From assembly GCA_944390825.1 (NCBI GenBank), contig CALXRG010000004.1, forward strand, positions 96,411 through 160,410: a DNA stretch of 64,000 nt, written 5' to 3'. The notes below the pieces were generated by a model. That model was not told the DNA's origin, did not search any database, and was given only the letters and a program-made list of their open reading frames with translations. Positions 40,940 through 50,201 of the stretch are shown piece by piece. Position 1 is the first letter of the stretch. Each line of letters begins with the position of its first letter. The stretch comes from an uncultured Akkermansia sp. GTDB lineage: Bacteria > Verrucomicrobiota > Verrucomicrobiia > Verrucomicrobiales > Akkermansiaceae. A program made the translations under genes and the position numbers.

Positions 40940-43882
40940 ATGACCTACACCGACCCCACCACCGGACTCACCTCAGCCCAAGTCGAAGAAAGCCGCCGCC
41001 AGCACGGCCGCAACACTCTCACCCCACCCAAGCGCGACCCCTGGTGGAAACTTCTGCTCGGCAAGTTCACCGATCCCCTCATCATCATCCTGCTCGTCGC
41101 CGTCGTCATCTCCTTCATCCCCGTCCTCCTCGTCCCCGGTCACAGCATGCTGGAAAGCATCGGCATCCTCGGTGCCGTTCTGCTCGCCACCACCGTCAGC
41201 TTCTTCAACGAATACCGCGCCAGTAAAGAATTCGACATCCTCAACCAAGTCAACGACGTCACCCCCATGCGCGTCCTGCGCGACGGCAAGCCCACCATGA
41301 TTCCCAAGAACGACATCGTCGTCGGTGACATCGTCCTGCTGGAAACCGGCATCGACATCCCCGCCGACGGCGTCGTCCTGGAAGCCGTATCCTTCCGCGT
41401 CAACCAATCCTCCCTCACCGGCGAATCCGAGCCCGTCCTGAAGCATCCCATCAATCCCGCTGCTCATCCCTCCGCCTCCGGCGCTGGTCCGGACGCTGGT
41501 GCCCCCGGTCACCCCGGCGCCTACGCCGACGACATCGTCCTGCGCAGCACCCTCGTCACCGAAGGCCACGCCACCATCTGCGTCACCCACGTCGGCGACG
41601 CCACTGAGATCGGCAAAGTCGCCACCGCCGCTACTGCCGGGGCCGACAGCAAATCCCCGCTCAATCTCCAGCTCGACGCCCTCTGCAAAGCCATCAGCGT
41701 CGCCGGCTCCTCCATCGCCCTGCTTCTCTTTGCCGCCCTCATCATCCACGACGTCCTGCTGGGCAACCTCCGCCTGAGCTCCGGCCAGTGGACCTTCTTC
41801 GCCATTGCCCTTGTGAGCCTCGCCGCCGCTCTCTTCAACCTGTGGTATCCCGTCCTGCGCGACCTCCTCAGCTACATGCGCCTGCGACTTCCCGAGCCCG
41901 CCATCCTCCGGCAAGGCGGGGCAGGGTGGGGCAAATGCCTGGGCACTGGCGCCATCGTCTTCCTGCTGCTGCTGGCTCTCATCGTCCAGCTTGGCTGCGT
42001 CACCTGGCAACCCTCCACCTGGCTCACCGCCGAGGCTGCCGGCAGCATCCTTACGTACTTCATGATCGCCATCACGCTCATCGTCGTTTCCGTCCCGGAA
42101 GGCCTCCCCATGAGCGTCACCCTCAGCCTCGCCTACAGCATGCGCAAAATGGCCAGGCAAAACTGCCTTGTACGCCGCATGGATGCCTGCGAAACCATCG
42201 GAGCCGCCACCGTCATCTGCTCCGACAAAACCGGCACCCTCACCATGAATCGCATGAGCGTCCGTGAAGCCCTCTTCCCTGGCCTCGCCGAGCAGCAAGC
42301 CCAAGCCCCCATCTTCCCCCTGCTGGCCGAAGCCATCGCCACCAACTCCACCGCCGACCTCAGCGAGACCGGGACCGTCCTCGGCAACGTCACTGAAGGA
42401 GCCATGCTCCTCTTCCTGCGCGACCACGGCTGTGACTACGCCCCGCTGCGCCACGCCGCCCGCCTTATTACCCAGCTACCCTTCTCCACCCACAATAAAT
42501 TCATGGCCACCTGCGTCGCCTCCCCCCTGCAACACGACGCCCCGGTGATCTACATCAAAGGCGCGCCTGAAATCATCCTCGAGCGCTGCACCTCTTCCTA
42601 CGACGGCCAGTGGGATCACACCCGCCGCGAAACCATCCGCGCTACCATCGCCGCCGCACAGCGCCAGGCCATGCGCGTCCTCGGCCTTGCCTGCGGCACC
42701 GTACAAGGCAGTGCTCCCACGTCCCCCGAAACCCTCAAAGAGGCATGCCAAGGTCTCACTTGGCTGGGCTGCTTCGTCATCCAGGACCCCGTACGGCCGG
42801 ACGTCCCCGACGCCGTCGCCACCTGCCTGCATGCAGGCGTCGGGGTCAAAATCGTCACCGGCGACAACAAAGAAACCGCCTGCCAGATCGGCCGCGAAAT
42901 CGGCCTGCTCCCCGCCGGCACTCTCCCGCGCCACGCCGTCATGACAGGTGACGAATTCGCCCGCCTCAGCGACTCCGAACTCGCCGCCTGCGTCGACGAC
43001 TTGCGCGTTCTCTCCCGTGCCAAACCCTTGGACAAAATGCGCCTCGTCAATACCCTCCAGGCCCGGCACCACGTCGTCGCCGTCACCGGCGACGGCACAA
43101 ACGACGCACCCGCCCTCAACCACGCCGACGTCGGCCTCTCCATGGGCATCACCGGCACCTCCGTCGCCAAAGAAGCCTCCGACATCATCCTCCTGGACGA
43201 CTCCTTCACCAGCATCACCCGCGCCGTCAAGTGGGGACGCTCCCTCTACCGCAACATTCAGAAGTTCATCGTCTTCCAGCTCACTGTCAACCTCGCCGCC
43301 TGCGGCGTCGTCGCCCTCGGCCCCTTCACCGGCTGTGAGCTCCCCCTCACCGTCACCCAAATGCTCTGGGTTAACCTCATCATGGACACCTTCGCCGCCC
43401 TCGCCCTCGCCACCGAGCCCCCGAGCGATGACGTCATGGACCTTCCCCCGCGCGACAAGCGCGCCTTCATCATCACCCCCTCCATGTGGCGCTGGATCCT
43501 CGGTCTCGGCATCACCTTCATCCTCGCCGCCGAGCTCTACATCAGCACCCTCGCCCGCGGCGGCCGCCAGCTCGACACCCGCGACGTCACCATGCTCTTC
43601 ACCGGCTTCGTCCTCCTCCAATTCTGGAACCTCTTCAACGCCCGCGTCTACGGCACCAGCAAAAGCTTCCTCAGCGGACTGCTGGCCAACCGCTCCTTCC
43701 TGCTCATCGCCCTCATCATCCTCGTCGGCCAATACCTCGCCGTCACCTACGGGGGAGAAATCATGCGCACCGTCCCCCTCAGCCTGGCAGACTGGCTCAC
43801 CCTCATCCTCGTCACTCTCCCTGTGCTGATCATCGGCGAAATCATGCGGGCCATAGCCCGAGCGAGAGCCGCAGCACTTTGA
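40940..43882 (+). CDS. Calcium-transporting P-type ATPase (PMCA/P2B-like)
   Basis: A 980-residue membrane pump. The phosphorylated aspartate is Asp429 in ICSDKTGTLTMNRM. VSVPEGLPMSVTL in helix 4 is the P2 cation-site motif, TGES in the A-domain is present (SSLTGESEPV), and VTGDGTNDAPALNHADVGLS is the hinge motif. The order (N-terminal cation ATPase domain, A-domain, P- and N-domains, C-terminal six helices) matches plasma-membrane calcium pumps and their bacterial relatives. No calmodulin-like tail is present. An additional hydrophobic pair around residues 285-315 (FFAIALVSLAAALFNLWYPV) lies between helices 3 and 4, where most P2 pumps have a short loop. Ion specificity is inferred. Confidence 0.88.
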   Translation: MTYTDPTTGLTSAQVEESRRQHGRNTLTPPKRDPWWKLLLGKFTDPLIIILLVAVVISFIPVLLVPGHSMLESIGILGAVLLATTVSFFNEYRASKEFDILNQVNDVTPMRVLRDGKPTMIPKNDIVVGDIVLLETGIDIPADGVVLEAVSFRVNQSSLTGESEPVLKHPINPAAHPSASGAGPDAGAPGHPGAYADDIVLRSTLVTEGHATICVTHVGDATEIGKVATAATAGADSKSPLNLQLDALCKAISVAGSSIALLLFAALIIHDVLLGNLRLSSGQWTFFAIALVSLAAALFNLWYPVLRDLLSYMRLRLPEPAILRQGGAGWGKCLGTGAIVFLLLLALIVQLGCVTWQPSTWLTAEAAGSILTYFMIAITLIVVSVPEGLPMSVTLSLAYSMRKMARQNCLVRRMDACETIGAATVICSDKTGTLTMNRMSVREALFPGLAEQQAQAPIFPLLAEAIATNSTADLSETGTVLGNVTEGAMLLFLRDHGCDYAPLRHAARLITQLPFSTHNKFMATCVASPLQHDAPVIYIKGAPEIILERCTSSYDGQWDHTRRETIRATIAAAQRQAMRVLGLACGTVQGSAPTSPETLKEACQGLTWLGCFVIQDPVRPDVPDAVATCLHAGVGVKIVTGDNKETACQIGREIGLLPAGTLPRHAVMTGDEFARLSDSELAACVDDLRVLSRAKPLDKMRLVNTLQARHHVVAVTGDGTNDAPALNHADVGLSMGITGTSVAKEASDIILLDDSFTSITRAVKWGRSLYRNIQKFIVFQLTVNLAACGVVALGPFTGCELPLTVTQMLWVNLIMDTFAALALATEPPSDDVMDLPPRDKRAFIITPSMWRWILGLGITFILAAELYISTLARGGRQLDTRDVTMLFTGFVLLQFWNLFNARVYGTSKSFLSGLLANRSFLLIALIILVGQYLAVTYGGEIMRTVPLSLADWLTLILVTLPVLIIGEIMRAIARARAAAL

Positions 43883-43928
43883 TTGGCCTCTGCTTGGCGC
43901 GGTGTGAGAGGTAAGACCTCAGCGCGGC

Positions 43929-43973
43929 ACGACACCCGGTACGCCCTTGGCATGTTTCGACGCCGGGTGTCGT
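43929..43973. terminator. Hairpin between two convergent genes, possible bidirectional terminator
   Basis: Perfect 11-base-pair stem ACGACACCCGG (43929-43939) with CCGGGTGTCGT (43963-43973), loop of 23. It lies 47 bases after the ATPase stop and 53 bases past the end of the minus-strand gene at 44026. No T-run on either side. Confidence 0.4.
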
Positions 43974-44025
43974 CACGATGAGTAGTTGCTTCCCTTTCGA
44001 GCAGAAGAGCAGGGAACAGGCTGCG

Positions 44026-44250
44026 TTATGCCTGATCGCCAAACAAACAGCCCCCGCCCTGAGCATCGACCGTATCGACCAGGGCGAACAGATCCAGAGA
44101 TCGGATGTCCGGGCTCTCTGCGAAGTCCAGAAAGTCTTCCAGCGCGGCGTTGATGAGAGCGGCGCGGTTCGCATCTGTTTGCCCGATGGCTTGCTGCATG
44201 CGGCACAGCTGAGCTTCGGAGCAGCGGAAGGTGATGGTGCGTGCGAGCAT
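44026..44250 (-). CDS. Small ribbon-helix-helix-like DNA-binding protein
   Basis: A 74-residue protein whose start (MLARTITFRCSEAQLCRMQQ) reads as a short strand followed by two helices, the arrangement of CopG/Arc-type ribbon-helix-helix proteins. The second helix would be NRAALINAALEDFLDFAE. Such proteins often repress their own promoter. The divergent gene 113 bases away encodes another small putative DNA-binding protein, and the shared intergenic region would hold any operator. No toxin gene is recognisable next to it, so a toxin-antitoxin role is not supported. Confidence 0.5.
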   Translation of the reverse strand: MLARTITFRCSEAQLCRMQQAIGQTDANRAALINAALEDFLDFAESPDIRSLDLFALVDTVDAQGGGCLFGDQA

Positions 44251-44363
44251 AGGTCTTTATCATAGGGCGGTCGGCCGGTAAATTCCATACAAGTTTCGGG
44301 TATGACCGCTAATAAGAACTGACAAGCAGATAGGGTGTATGTTATAAGGTGAGTGTACCACGC

Positions 44364-44657
44364 ATGAAGACGTACAAACATATCACCCGCTTCACCTATG
44401 AGTTCACTTCCTTCCAGGGTTGGCGCCTGACGATTTGCCGCCAGCAGCGGCATTATACGCGTTATTTTTCTGACAAGCAGTACGGGGGCGAGGAAGCCGC
44501 GCTGCAGGCTGCTCTGCACACGCGCGATCTCCTGATGGCCTCCCTGGCGGAGTTCCCCGCGAATCCGGAATGCGCCTTCGAAAAGTGCCGCGCGGAAGAA
44601 CCTCTTTCCCGTTATCCCAGGGGATTGCGTCCCCGCAAGAATCACCCCGCGGGCTGA
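44364..44657 (+). CDS. Small AP2-domain-like protein
   Basis: A 97-residue protein. The segment ITRFTYEFTSFQGWRLTICR followed by YTRYFSDKQYGGEEAALQAALHTRD has the three-strand-plus-helix pattern of AP2/integrase-type DNA-binding domains (the 'KxFsxxKyGGxxxAxxxA' ending is typical), which in bacteria are often found in mobile-element proteins. Without an endonuclease or integrase domain it would act as a stand-alone DNA binder. The ATG at 44364 follows an AAGGTGAG Shine-Dalgarno-like stretch (44347-44354). Divergent from the ribbon-helix-helix-like gene. Confidence 0.55.
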   Translation: MKTYKHITRFTYEFTSFQGWRLTICRQQRHYTRYFSDKQYGGEEAALQAALHTRDLLMASLAEFPANPECAFEKCRAEEPLSRYPRGLRPRKNHPAG

Positions 44658-44954
44658 GTCGGGCCGGCACGGGGCGGCCGCTGCCTGTGTGGTGGATCTC
44701 TCCTTCCAGGGGGAGTAGGTAAGGAAGAAGGTAAGGAAGACCGACAGGGTCGGAGGATGGGCTCAATGAGCTGCCGTCGGGTATCGGGGATAGCAAGGAA
44801 CTGGGGGGGGTAGATACCGGGAGAAAGTTGGCGGGGCTTTGCCCTGTGGTGAGCTGTCCCGAGAGAATCCGGCAAGGAGAGGAAAGCCGGATTTCCGGAA
44901 ATAAGCGGAGTCAGTAAAGAAGGACACAAAGATAGGGTGGATTCAACTCCATGC
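44658..44954. other. Gene-free stretch upstream of the Yej-type operon
   Basis: About 300 bases with no supportable gene. A short direct repeat of GGTAAGGAAGA lies near 44717-44740. Nothing else stands out before the yejB promoter. Confidence 0.45.
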
Positions 44955-44983
44955 TTGCTTCAGTCGCAGGAAAAAGGTAGAAT
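44955..44983 (+). promoter_or_regulatory. Promoter of the Yej-type transporter operon
   Basis: TTGCTT (44955-44960), 17 bases, TAGAAT (44978-44983). Transcription would start about six bases before the yejB ATG. Confidence 0.55.
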
Positions 44984-44995
44984 GGGCGAGTAGGT

Positions 44996-46324
44996 ATGCG
45001 GACGTATCTGCTCAGACGCCTTATGCTGATGCCCATCACGCTGATTGGCATCACCTTCATCGTCTTCTGCCTGACGCGGATGGTGCCCGGTGGCCCGGTG
45101 GAGCGTATGATGCAGGAGCATACGATGAGTGCTCTTTCCGGGGATAAGGCAGGAGTGGGGGCCGTGGCGGTGATGTCGGATGCCGATATCGAGAGGCTGG
45201 AGGATTTGTTTAACCTTCGGGAACCCACGTGGCTGGCTTACCTTCAGTGGCTTGGCGTTCGGCGGAAGGCTATCGCTATCTCCCGGGAGGAGATGGATGA
45301 TGACGGCTTTGCCCGGTTGACTCTCACTTCTGCCACAGGGGAGGCCCGGGTGCTGGATGTCCACCGGGAGGGCACGAATCTGGTGTATTTGACGCAACCC
45401 TGGTTCGACGAAGAGGGCTGGCTGCTGCGCCTGGAGTCCCCCCATGATCGGGCACAGAGCTGGGCGCGGCGCCACCGCGTGACGGACGAAAGCCGGATTC
45501 AGGCCTACGAGGAAAGCCCCGCGGGCAATAAGTGGCGTGTCGTCGCTTACCGTAAAGCATACAATGGACTGCTCCAAGGGAGCCTCGGGCGCTCCTACAA
45601 GTACGGAGAACCTGTGATCAGCATGATCGCCGAGCGTCTTCCCGTGTCATTATACCTCGGGCTGCTCGGGGCGTTTATCACCTATGTGGTCAGTATCCCG
45701 TTGGGCGTCTTCAAAGCGCTGAGCCATAAGAGCCTTTTTGACAGCTTGAGCAGTATTCTTATTTTCATCGGTTATGCCGTGCCGGGGTTCGCGCTGGGCG
45801 CCCTCATGCTGGTGTATCTGGGAGCCCGTTTGGAGTGGTTTCCGCTCTACGGCCTTGTCAGCCCGAACTTCGAGCAGCTGAGCTTTGCGGATCAGTGCCG
45901 GGACTTGCTGATGCATACAGCATTGCCCCTGACCTGCTACGTCGTCTCGACCTTCGCCATGACCACCATGATGATGAAAAACTGCCTCATGGAGCAGCTC
46001 TCCGCCGATTACGTCCGCACAGCGGTCGCCAAGGGGGTGAGCTACCGGGTCGCCGTTTTCCGGCACGCGCTGCGCAATGCCCTCATCCCCATCGCCTCGA
46101 CCTTCGGCCCGGTGATCTGCACCGTCGTGGCCGGGTCTGTGCTCATCGAGCGGGTGTTTGACATCCAGGGGTTCGGTATGCTGAGTTACCAGGCGCTGAT
46201 GGATAAGGACTACTCGCTGATGATGGGGGCGCTGCTGCTCACCTCCGTGTTCATGATCGTCGGGAACCTGCTTTCGGATATCATCGTGGCTTGTATCGAC
46301 CCCCGTATCCGATTTGATTCATGA
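44996..46324 (+). CDS. yejB: Peptide ABC transporter permease, YejB-like
   Basis: Inner-membrane permease of a YejABEF-type importer, whose E. coli version takes up microcin C and peptides. The 442-residue protein shows FCLTRMVPGGPVERM after helix 1 and, from about residue 211, the YejB-like core (RLPVSLYLGLLGAFITYVVS, then SIPLG, FIGYAVPGFALGALMLV, the EAA-loop equivalent TAVAKGVSYRVAVFRHALRN and a terminal DPRIRFDS). E. coli YejB is about 364 residues; the excess lies between helices 1 and 2, on the outer face. It overlaps yejE by four bases. Confidence 0.85.
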   Translation: MRTYLLRRLMLMPITLIGITFIVFCLTRMVPGGPVERMMQEHTMSALSGDKAGVGAVAVMSDADIERLEDLFNLREPTWLAYLQWLGVRRKAIAISREEMDDDGFARLTLTSATGEARVLDVHREGTNLVYLTQPWFDEEGWLLRLESPHDRAQSWARRHRVTDESRIQAYEESPAGNKWRVVAYRKAYNGLLQGSLGRSYKYGEPVISMIAERLPVSLYLGLLGAFITYVVSIPLGVFKALSHKSLFDSLSSILIFIGYAVPGFALGALMLVYLGARLEWFPLYGLVSPNFEQLSFADQCRDLLMHTALPLTCYVVSTFAMTTMMMKNCLMEQLSADYVRTAVAKGVSYRVAVFRHALRNALIPIASTFGPVICTVVAGSVLIERVFDIQGFGMLSYQALMDKDYSLMMGALLLTSVFMIVGNLLSDIIVACIDPRIRFDS

Positions 46325-47913
46325 AGAAGAACCTCATAGCCATCCTGCTGATCCTGCTGGCCGTGCTGGGAGGAGCAGGGGAGCTGCGCGGGTGGCTGCT
46401 GCCGACCATATCCTGGCCGTTTACCGTGAGCCGCGAGCTGCCATTTCTGAGGGTAGGGGAGGCGTATGCTCCTTTCCTTGCTGTGCAGGGGCAAGTGCAT
46501 TGGTTCGGCTGGCTGTGTATGCTGGGCCTCGTTCTGGTGGGGCTGTACCTGCTGACGCGCCGCAGCTTCGATCTGCGCCTGCCGCCGCACTACAAGTCGC
46601 GTCTGCGCCGATTCCGGCAGATCAAGCGTGGGTATATTTCACTCATCATCCTCGCGGGGCTTATGGTGCTGGCCGCGCTCGATCAAAGTCTGGTTGGCAG
46701 GCGTGCTCTTTTTGTCAGCTATGAGGGGCAGTGGTATTTCCCGGCGTTCCAGCGCGGTGTCATTCCCGGCGAAACCTTCGGGCTCACAGGAGACGAGGCC
46801 CTGGCCGAAGCCGATTACCGTTACCTCAAAGCCCATGCGGGAGAGCCGGGGATGCCCTCCACCGTACTCATGCCGCTTGTGCCCTACAACCCCACGATGG
46901 ACGCCGTACCGTTCCCCATCGAGGAACTTCACGAACAGGACGGTATCCTGCTGGATGAGAAGGGGCTCCCCTTCAACGGGCAGGCCTGCCGCCTCTACGA
47001 AGACGGCCAGCCCCACCTGCGCATTCGCTACCGCCGCGGTCTGCCCGATGGTTACACCCAGGGCTGGCTGCGCGACCGCCGCGAGGTCTACGGTGCGACA
47101 TACCGTGAAGGCAAGCTCACCGAGGAGCACTTCAGCGGCGAAGGTTACCTCAAGGACTTCCTCGACCAGACCGACCCCGCCCGGCTCTGCCGTATTCACT
47201 ACCACCCAACCCCGCCGCTGACAGGGGGCCACCTGCTTGGCACAACCACCCAGGGAGCAGATATGCTGGCTTACCTCTACGGCGGACTGCAGGTCAACAT
47301 CAAAGCCTCCCTCTTTTACCTGCCGGTCACTTACGCCATCGGCCTGACCATCGGCATGCTCATGGGCTATTACGGCGGTAAGTTCGACCTCTTCACTCAG
47401 CGCTGTATCGAGATCCTCAGCCAGCTGCCCTTCCTCTACGTCGTCATGATTCTCTCGGACATGGTGCCGCCTTCCTGGCGCGGCATGTTCCTGATCCTCT
47501 CGTTACTGTCTGTTTTTGGCTGGATGCACATGACCTATATGGTGCGCACCGCGACCATGCAGGAGAAAAACCGCGAGTACGTCGCAGCCGCACGCGTGAT
47601 GGGAGCCGGTTCCTTCCACATCCTGCGCCGCCATATCCTGCCGAACCTCACCAGCATCCTGGTGACCCTGGCCCCCTTCAGCATCGCCGGCGTGATTCTG
47701 ACCATCGCCTCGCTGGATTACATGGGCTTCGGCGTGCCGGATACCTACGCCAGTTGGGGTCGACTCCTCAACGAAGGCCTGCGGCGCCTCAGCTCACCGT
47801 GGCTCGTTTCCTGCGCCTTCCTGGCGCTGGTCGGCATCCTGCTTCTCGTTACATTCATCGGTGAAGCCATCCGCGAAGTCCTTGACCCACGGCGCCACAC
47901 CTACTACGAATAA
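46321..47913 (+). CDS. yejE: Peptide ABC transporter permease, YejE-like, with large insertion
   Basis: Second permease of the operon. From about residue 96 it matches YejE (RRFRQIKRGYISL, LFVSYEGQWYFPAF), and the transmembrane core from about 305 is clear (LLGTTTQGADMLAYLYGG, YYGGKFDLFTQRCIEILSQ, VMGAGSFHILRRHILPN, FIGEAIREVLDPRRHTYYE). Two parts are unusual: about 95 N-terminal residues with two extra hydrophobic segments, and, in the extracytoplasmic region, residues about 214-275 that look like YwqK/MORN-type beta-hairpin repeats (GLPFNGQACRLYEDGQPHLR, then RRGLPDGYTQGW). Length 530 against about 340 in E. coli. Confidence 0.85.
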   Translation: MKKNLIAILLILLAVLGGAGELRGWLLPTISWPFTVSRELPFLRVGEAYAPFLAVQGQVHWFGWLCMLGLVLVGLYLLTRRSFDLRLPPHYKSRLRRFRQIKRGYISLIILAGLMVLAALDQSLVGRRALFVSYEGQWYFPAFQRGVIPGETFGLTGDEALAEADYRYLKAHAGEPGMPSTVLMPLVPYNPTMDAVPFPIEELHEQDGILLDEKGLPFNGQACRLYEDGQPHLRIRYRRGLPDGYTQGWLRDRREVYGATYREGKLTEEHFSGEGYLKDFLDQTDPARLCRIHYHPTPPLTGGHLLGTTTQGADMLAYLYGGLQVNIKASLFYLPVTYAIGLTIGMLMGYYGGKFDLFTQRCIEILSQLPFLYVVMILSDMVPPSWRGMFLILSLLSVFGWMHMTYMVRTATMQEKNREYVAAARVMGAGSFHILRRHILPNLTSILVTLAPFSIAGVILTIASLDYMGFGVPDTYASWGRLLNEGLRRLSSPWLVSCAFLALVGILLLVTFIGEAIREVLDPRRHTYYE

Positions 47914-47966
47914 CCCCACCCCCCGCCACCGCCAAACACCCACTGCGAATATCCCCACCCACCCCT

Positions 47967-50201
47967 ATGACACCGCTGAGCTCCAGCCCACTGCGCCGCA
48001 TAGCCCTGCTGATCCTAACCGGGCTGACCTGCGCGCTATCCCCGCTCCTCACCAGCTGCGACGGTGAACACAGCGCAGAGGGAATCAACTGGAACATGCC
48101 GCCGGAAGAAACCATGCCAGCCGGATTTTCCGAAGAAGACGGCCTGCCTTTTTTCACACGCTACTGGCGCATGCCCCATGGCTTCCGAGGATTTGTCCGC
48201 CGGTGGAACGAACAGGCCTCTCAGTACGTCCACCAACAGATACGCGAGGAAAGCAGCCGAATGGCATCAATCCTCGTCCAGCTTCGCTTCCGTCAGGTCA
48301 GCGACGCCGACAGAGATCATCTCACCGTGCAGATGCAGGAATCGTACGTCAAATTGCAAAGCCTCCAGCAGCGCCAGGCCTTGGGCGATTACCTCGTATT
48401 CCGCACAGAAGATGACCTGCCGCCGGATTTGCAGTGGCAGGACGGTATGGATCAGCCCGAACTCGGCAGCCCGAAAGCCATCAAAGGCGGCGTCATGCGC
48501 ATGGCCCTCCCGCGCTCCTTCCCCAACACACTGCTGCACTTCGGCCCCGGCAGCTACACCTCCAGCCGCCGTTACCTGTACGACGACATCGAAATCCCGC
48601 TCGTACGCTTCCACCCCGGCACCCAGCAACTCATCCCCGGCACCGCCGACCGCTGGGCCGTCTCGCCGGACGGCTGCACCGTCTACTTCCACCTCGATGA
48701 GCGCGCCCGCTTCTCCAACGGGGCCCCCCTGACCACCCGCGACTTCCTTACCTCCCTGTACGTGCGCACCTCCGAGTACAGCATGGAACCCTTCTTCCGC
48801 GACTACTACCTCTCCAACTTCTCACGCATCACCATCTACGGCAACCGCGTACTCGCCGTCACCCTACCGCACCCGCGGCCCTACGCCCCCTTCTTCGCCT
48901 CCATCCCCGCCTGCTGCACCGGATTTTACGCCGAGTTCGGGCCGGACTACACCACGAGATACCAGTGGCGGGCCGCCCCCACCACCGGCGGCTACCGCGT
49001 CGCGGAAGATCAGGGCGTCATCATGGGCCGGCGCATCGTCCTGGAGCGAGTGCCCGACTGGTGGGCAGCCGACCGCCGCTACACCCGCTACTCCTGCAAC
49101 GTCGATCACATCGTCTACTCCTACGTATCAGACGCCATGAAAGCCCGCGAACTCTTCCGCATCGGGGAGCTCGACGTCTACACCTCCAGCGAACCGGACT
49201 TCTGGTACGAAGGCCTGGAAATCGAACCCGTCTATCAGGGTCTCATCCAGCGCGTGCAGTTCAACAACCTCTGGCCGCGCAACTGCCTGGGCATCTACCT
49301 CAACAGCACCGATCCCATGCTGCACAACCGATACCTGCGCGCCGGGCTCCACTATGCCTTCAACATGCAGGAAGTCATCGCCATCATCTTCCGCGGCGAT
49401 GCCACCCGCGCCGGCTCCTTTTTTGAAGGCTTCGGCGCGTATACCGATGACACCATCACCGCCGCCCCCTATTCCCCCGAAAAAGCGCGCGAACTCTTCG
49501 CCAAAGCCGGTTACACCGAAGAAGGACCCGACGGCATATTGCGCAATCGGGACGGTCGCAGCCTCCGCATCACCGTCAGTTCCCGCGCCGATCCCCTCTT
49601 TGCCAACTGCATGAGCGTCCTGCGCGAGTACGCCCAGCGTTGTGGCGTAGACCTGCGCTACGACCCCATGGATGACACCGTCTTCTACCGCAAAGTCATG
49701 GACAAACACGTGCAAGCCTCCCTTTTCGCCTGGGGCATGTCGCCACCCATGCCGAATCCTGCACCCATGTTCCATTCCCAATCCGCCTTCAACGCGGACG
49801 GCACCATTGCCCGCGGCACCTCCAACATCACCGCCACCAGCTACCCGAGTATGGACAGCGCCATCCTTTCCACCCGCTACGCCTCCACCGAAGAAGAAGC
49901 CATCCGCGCTCACCACCGCGTCCAGCAACTCATCGCTCGCACATACTCCTGGATCCCCGGCTGGTACTCCGGCTTCGTGCGCTTTGCTCAGTGGCGCTGG
50001 GTGCGCTGGCCGGACGAAGAAGACTGCCGCTTCTGCCCCCCACGCTACTACGACCCCCTCGACAGCCACCTCTACTGGATCGACGAAACCATCAAACGCG
50101 AAACCCTCGACGCCCGCAGCCGGGGCGAAACCTTCCCCGAGCAGGTCATCGACATCCCCCTGCCACCCCCACCCCCTACATCCGCCGACAATGTACAATG
50201 A
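47967..50201 (+). CDS. Solute-binding lipoprotein of the Yej-type transporter
   Basis: Family 5 extracellular solute-binding protein, 744 residues. It has a lipoprotein-type signal (LTGLTCALSPLLTSC, Cys31). The binding-protein core begins about residue 170 (KGGVMRMALPRSFPNTLLHF) and includes FHLDERARFSNGAPLTTRDF, the standard 'W..sDG.p.tA.Df' segment of the family. About 130 extra residues lie between signal and core. Core and operon context match YejA. Ligand is likely an oligopeptide or peptide-like compound; not determinable from sequence. The last 11 bases overlap the ATPase gene. Confidence 0.85.
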   Translation: MTPLSSSPLRRIALLILTGLTCALSPLLTSCDGEHSAEGINWNMPPEETMPAGFSEEDGLPFFTRYWRMPHGFRGFVRRWNEQASQYVHQQIREESSRMASILVQLRFRQVSDADRDHLTVQMQESYVKLQSLQQRQALGDYLVFRTEDDLPPDLQWQDGMDQPELGSPKAIKGGVMRMALPRSFPNTLLHFGPGSYTSSRRYLYDDIEIPLVRFHPGTQQLIPGTADRWAVSPDGCTVYFHLDERARFSNGAPLTTRDFLTSLYVRTSEYSMEPFFRDYYLSNFSRITIYGNRVLAVTLPHPRPYAPFFASIPACCTGFYAEFGPDYTTRYQWRAAPTTGGYRVAEDQGVIMGRRIVLERVPDWWAADRRYTRYSCNVDHIVYSYVSDAMKARELFRIGELDVYTSSEPDFWYEGLEIEPVYQGLIQRVQFNNLWPRNCLGIYLNSTDPMLHNRYLRAGLHYAFNMQEVIAIIFRGDATRAGSFFEGFGAYTDDTITAAPYSPEKARELFAKAGYTEEGPDGILRNRDGRSLRITVSSRADPLFANCMSVLREYAQRCGVDLRYDPMDDTVFYRKVMDKHVQASLFAWGMSPPMPNPAPMFHSQSAFNADGTIARGTSNITATSYPSMDSAILSTRYASTEEEAIRAHHRVQQLIARTYSWIPGWYSGFVRFAQWRWVRWPDEEDCRFCPPRYYDPLDSHLYWIDETIKRETLDARSRGETFPEQVIDIPLPPPPPTSADNVQ

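Noticed and set aside
44026..44250. Antitoxin of a toxin-antitoxin pair
   Set aside because: No toxin fold is recognisable next to it, and the neighbour is divergent and AP2-like.
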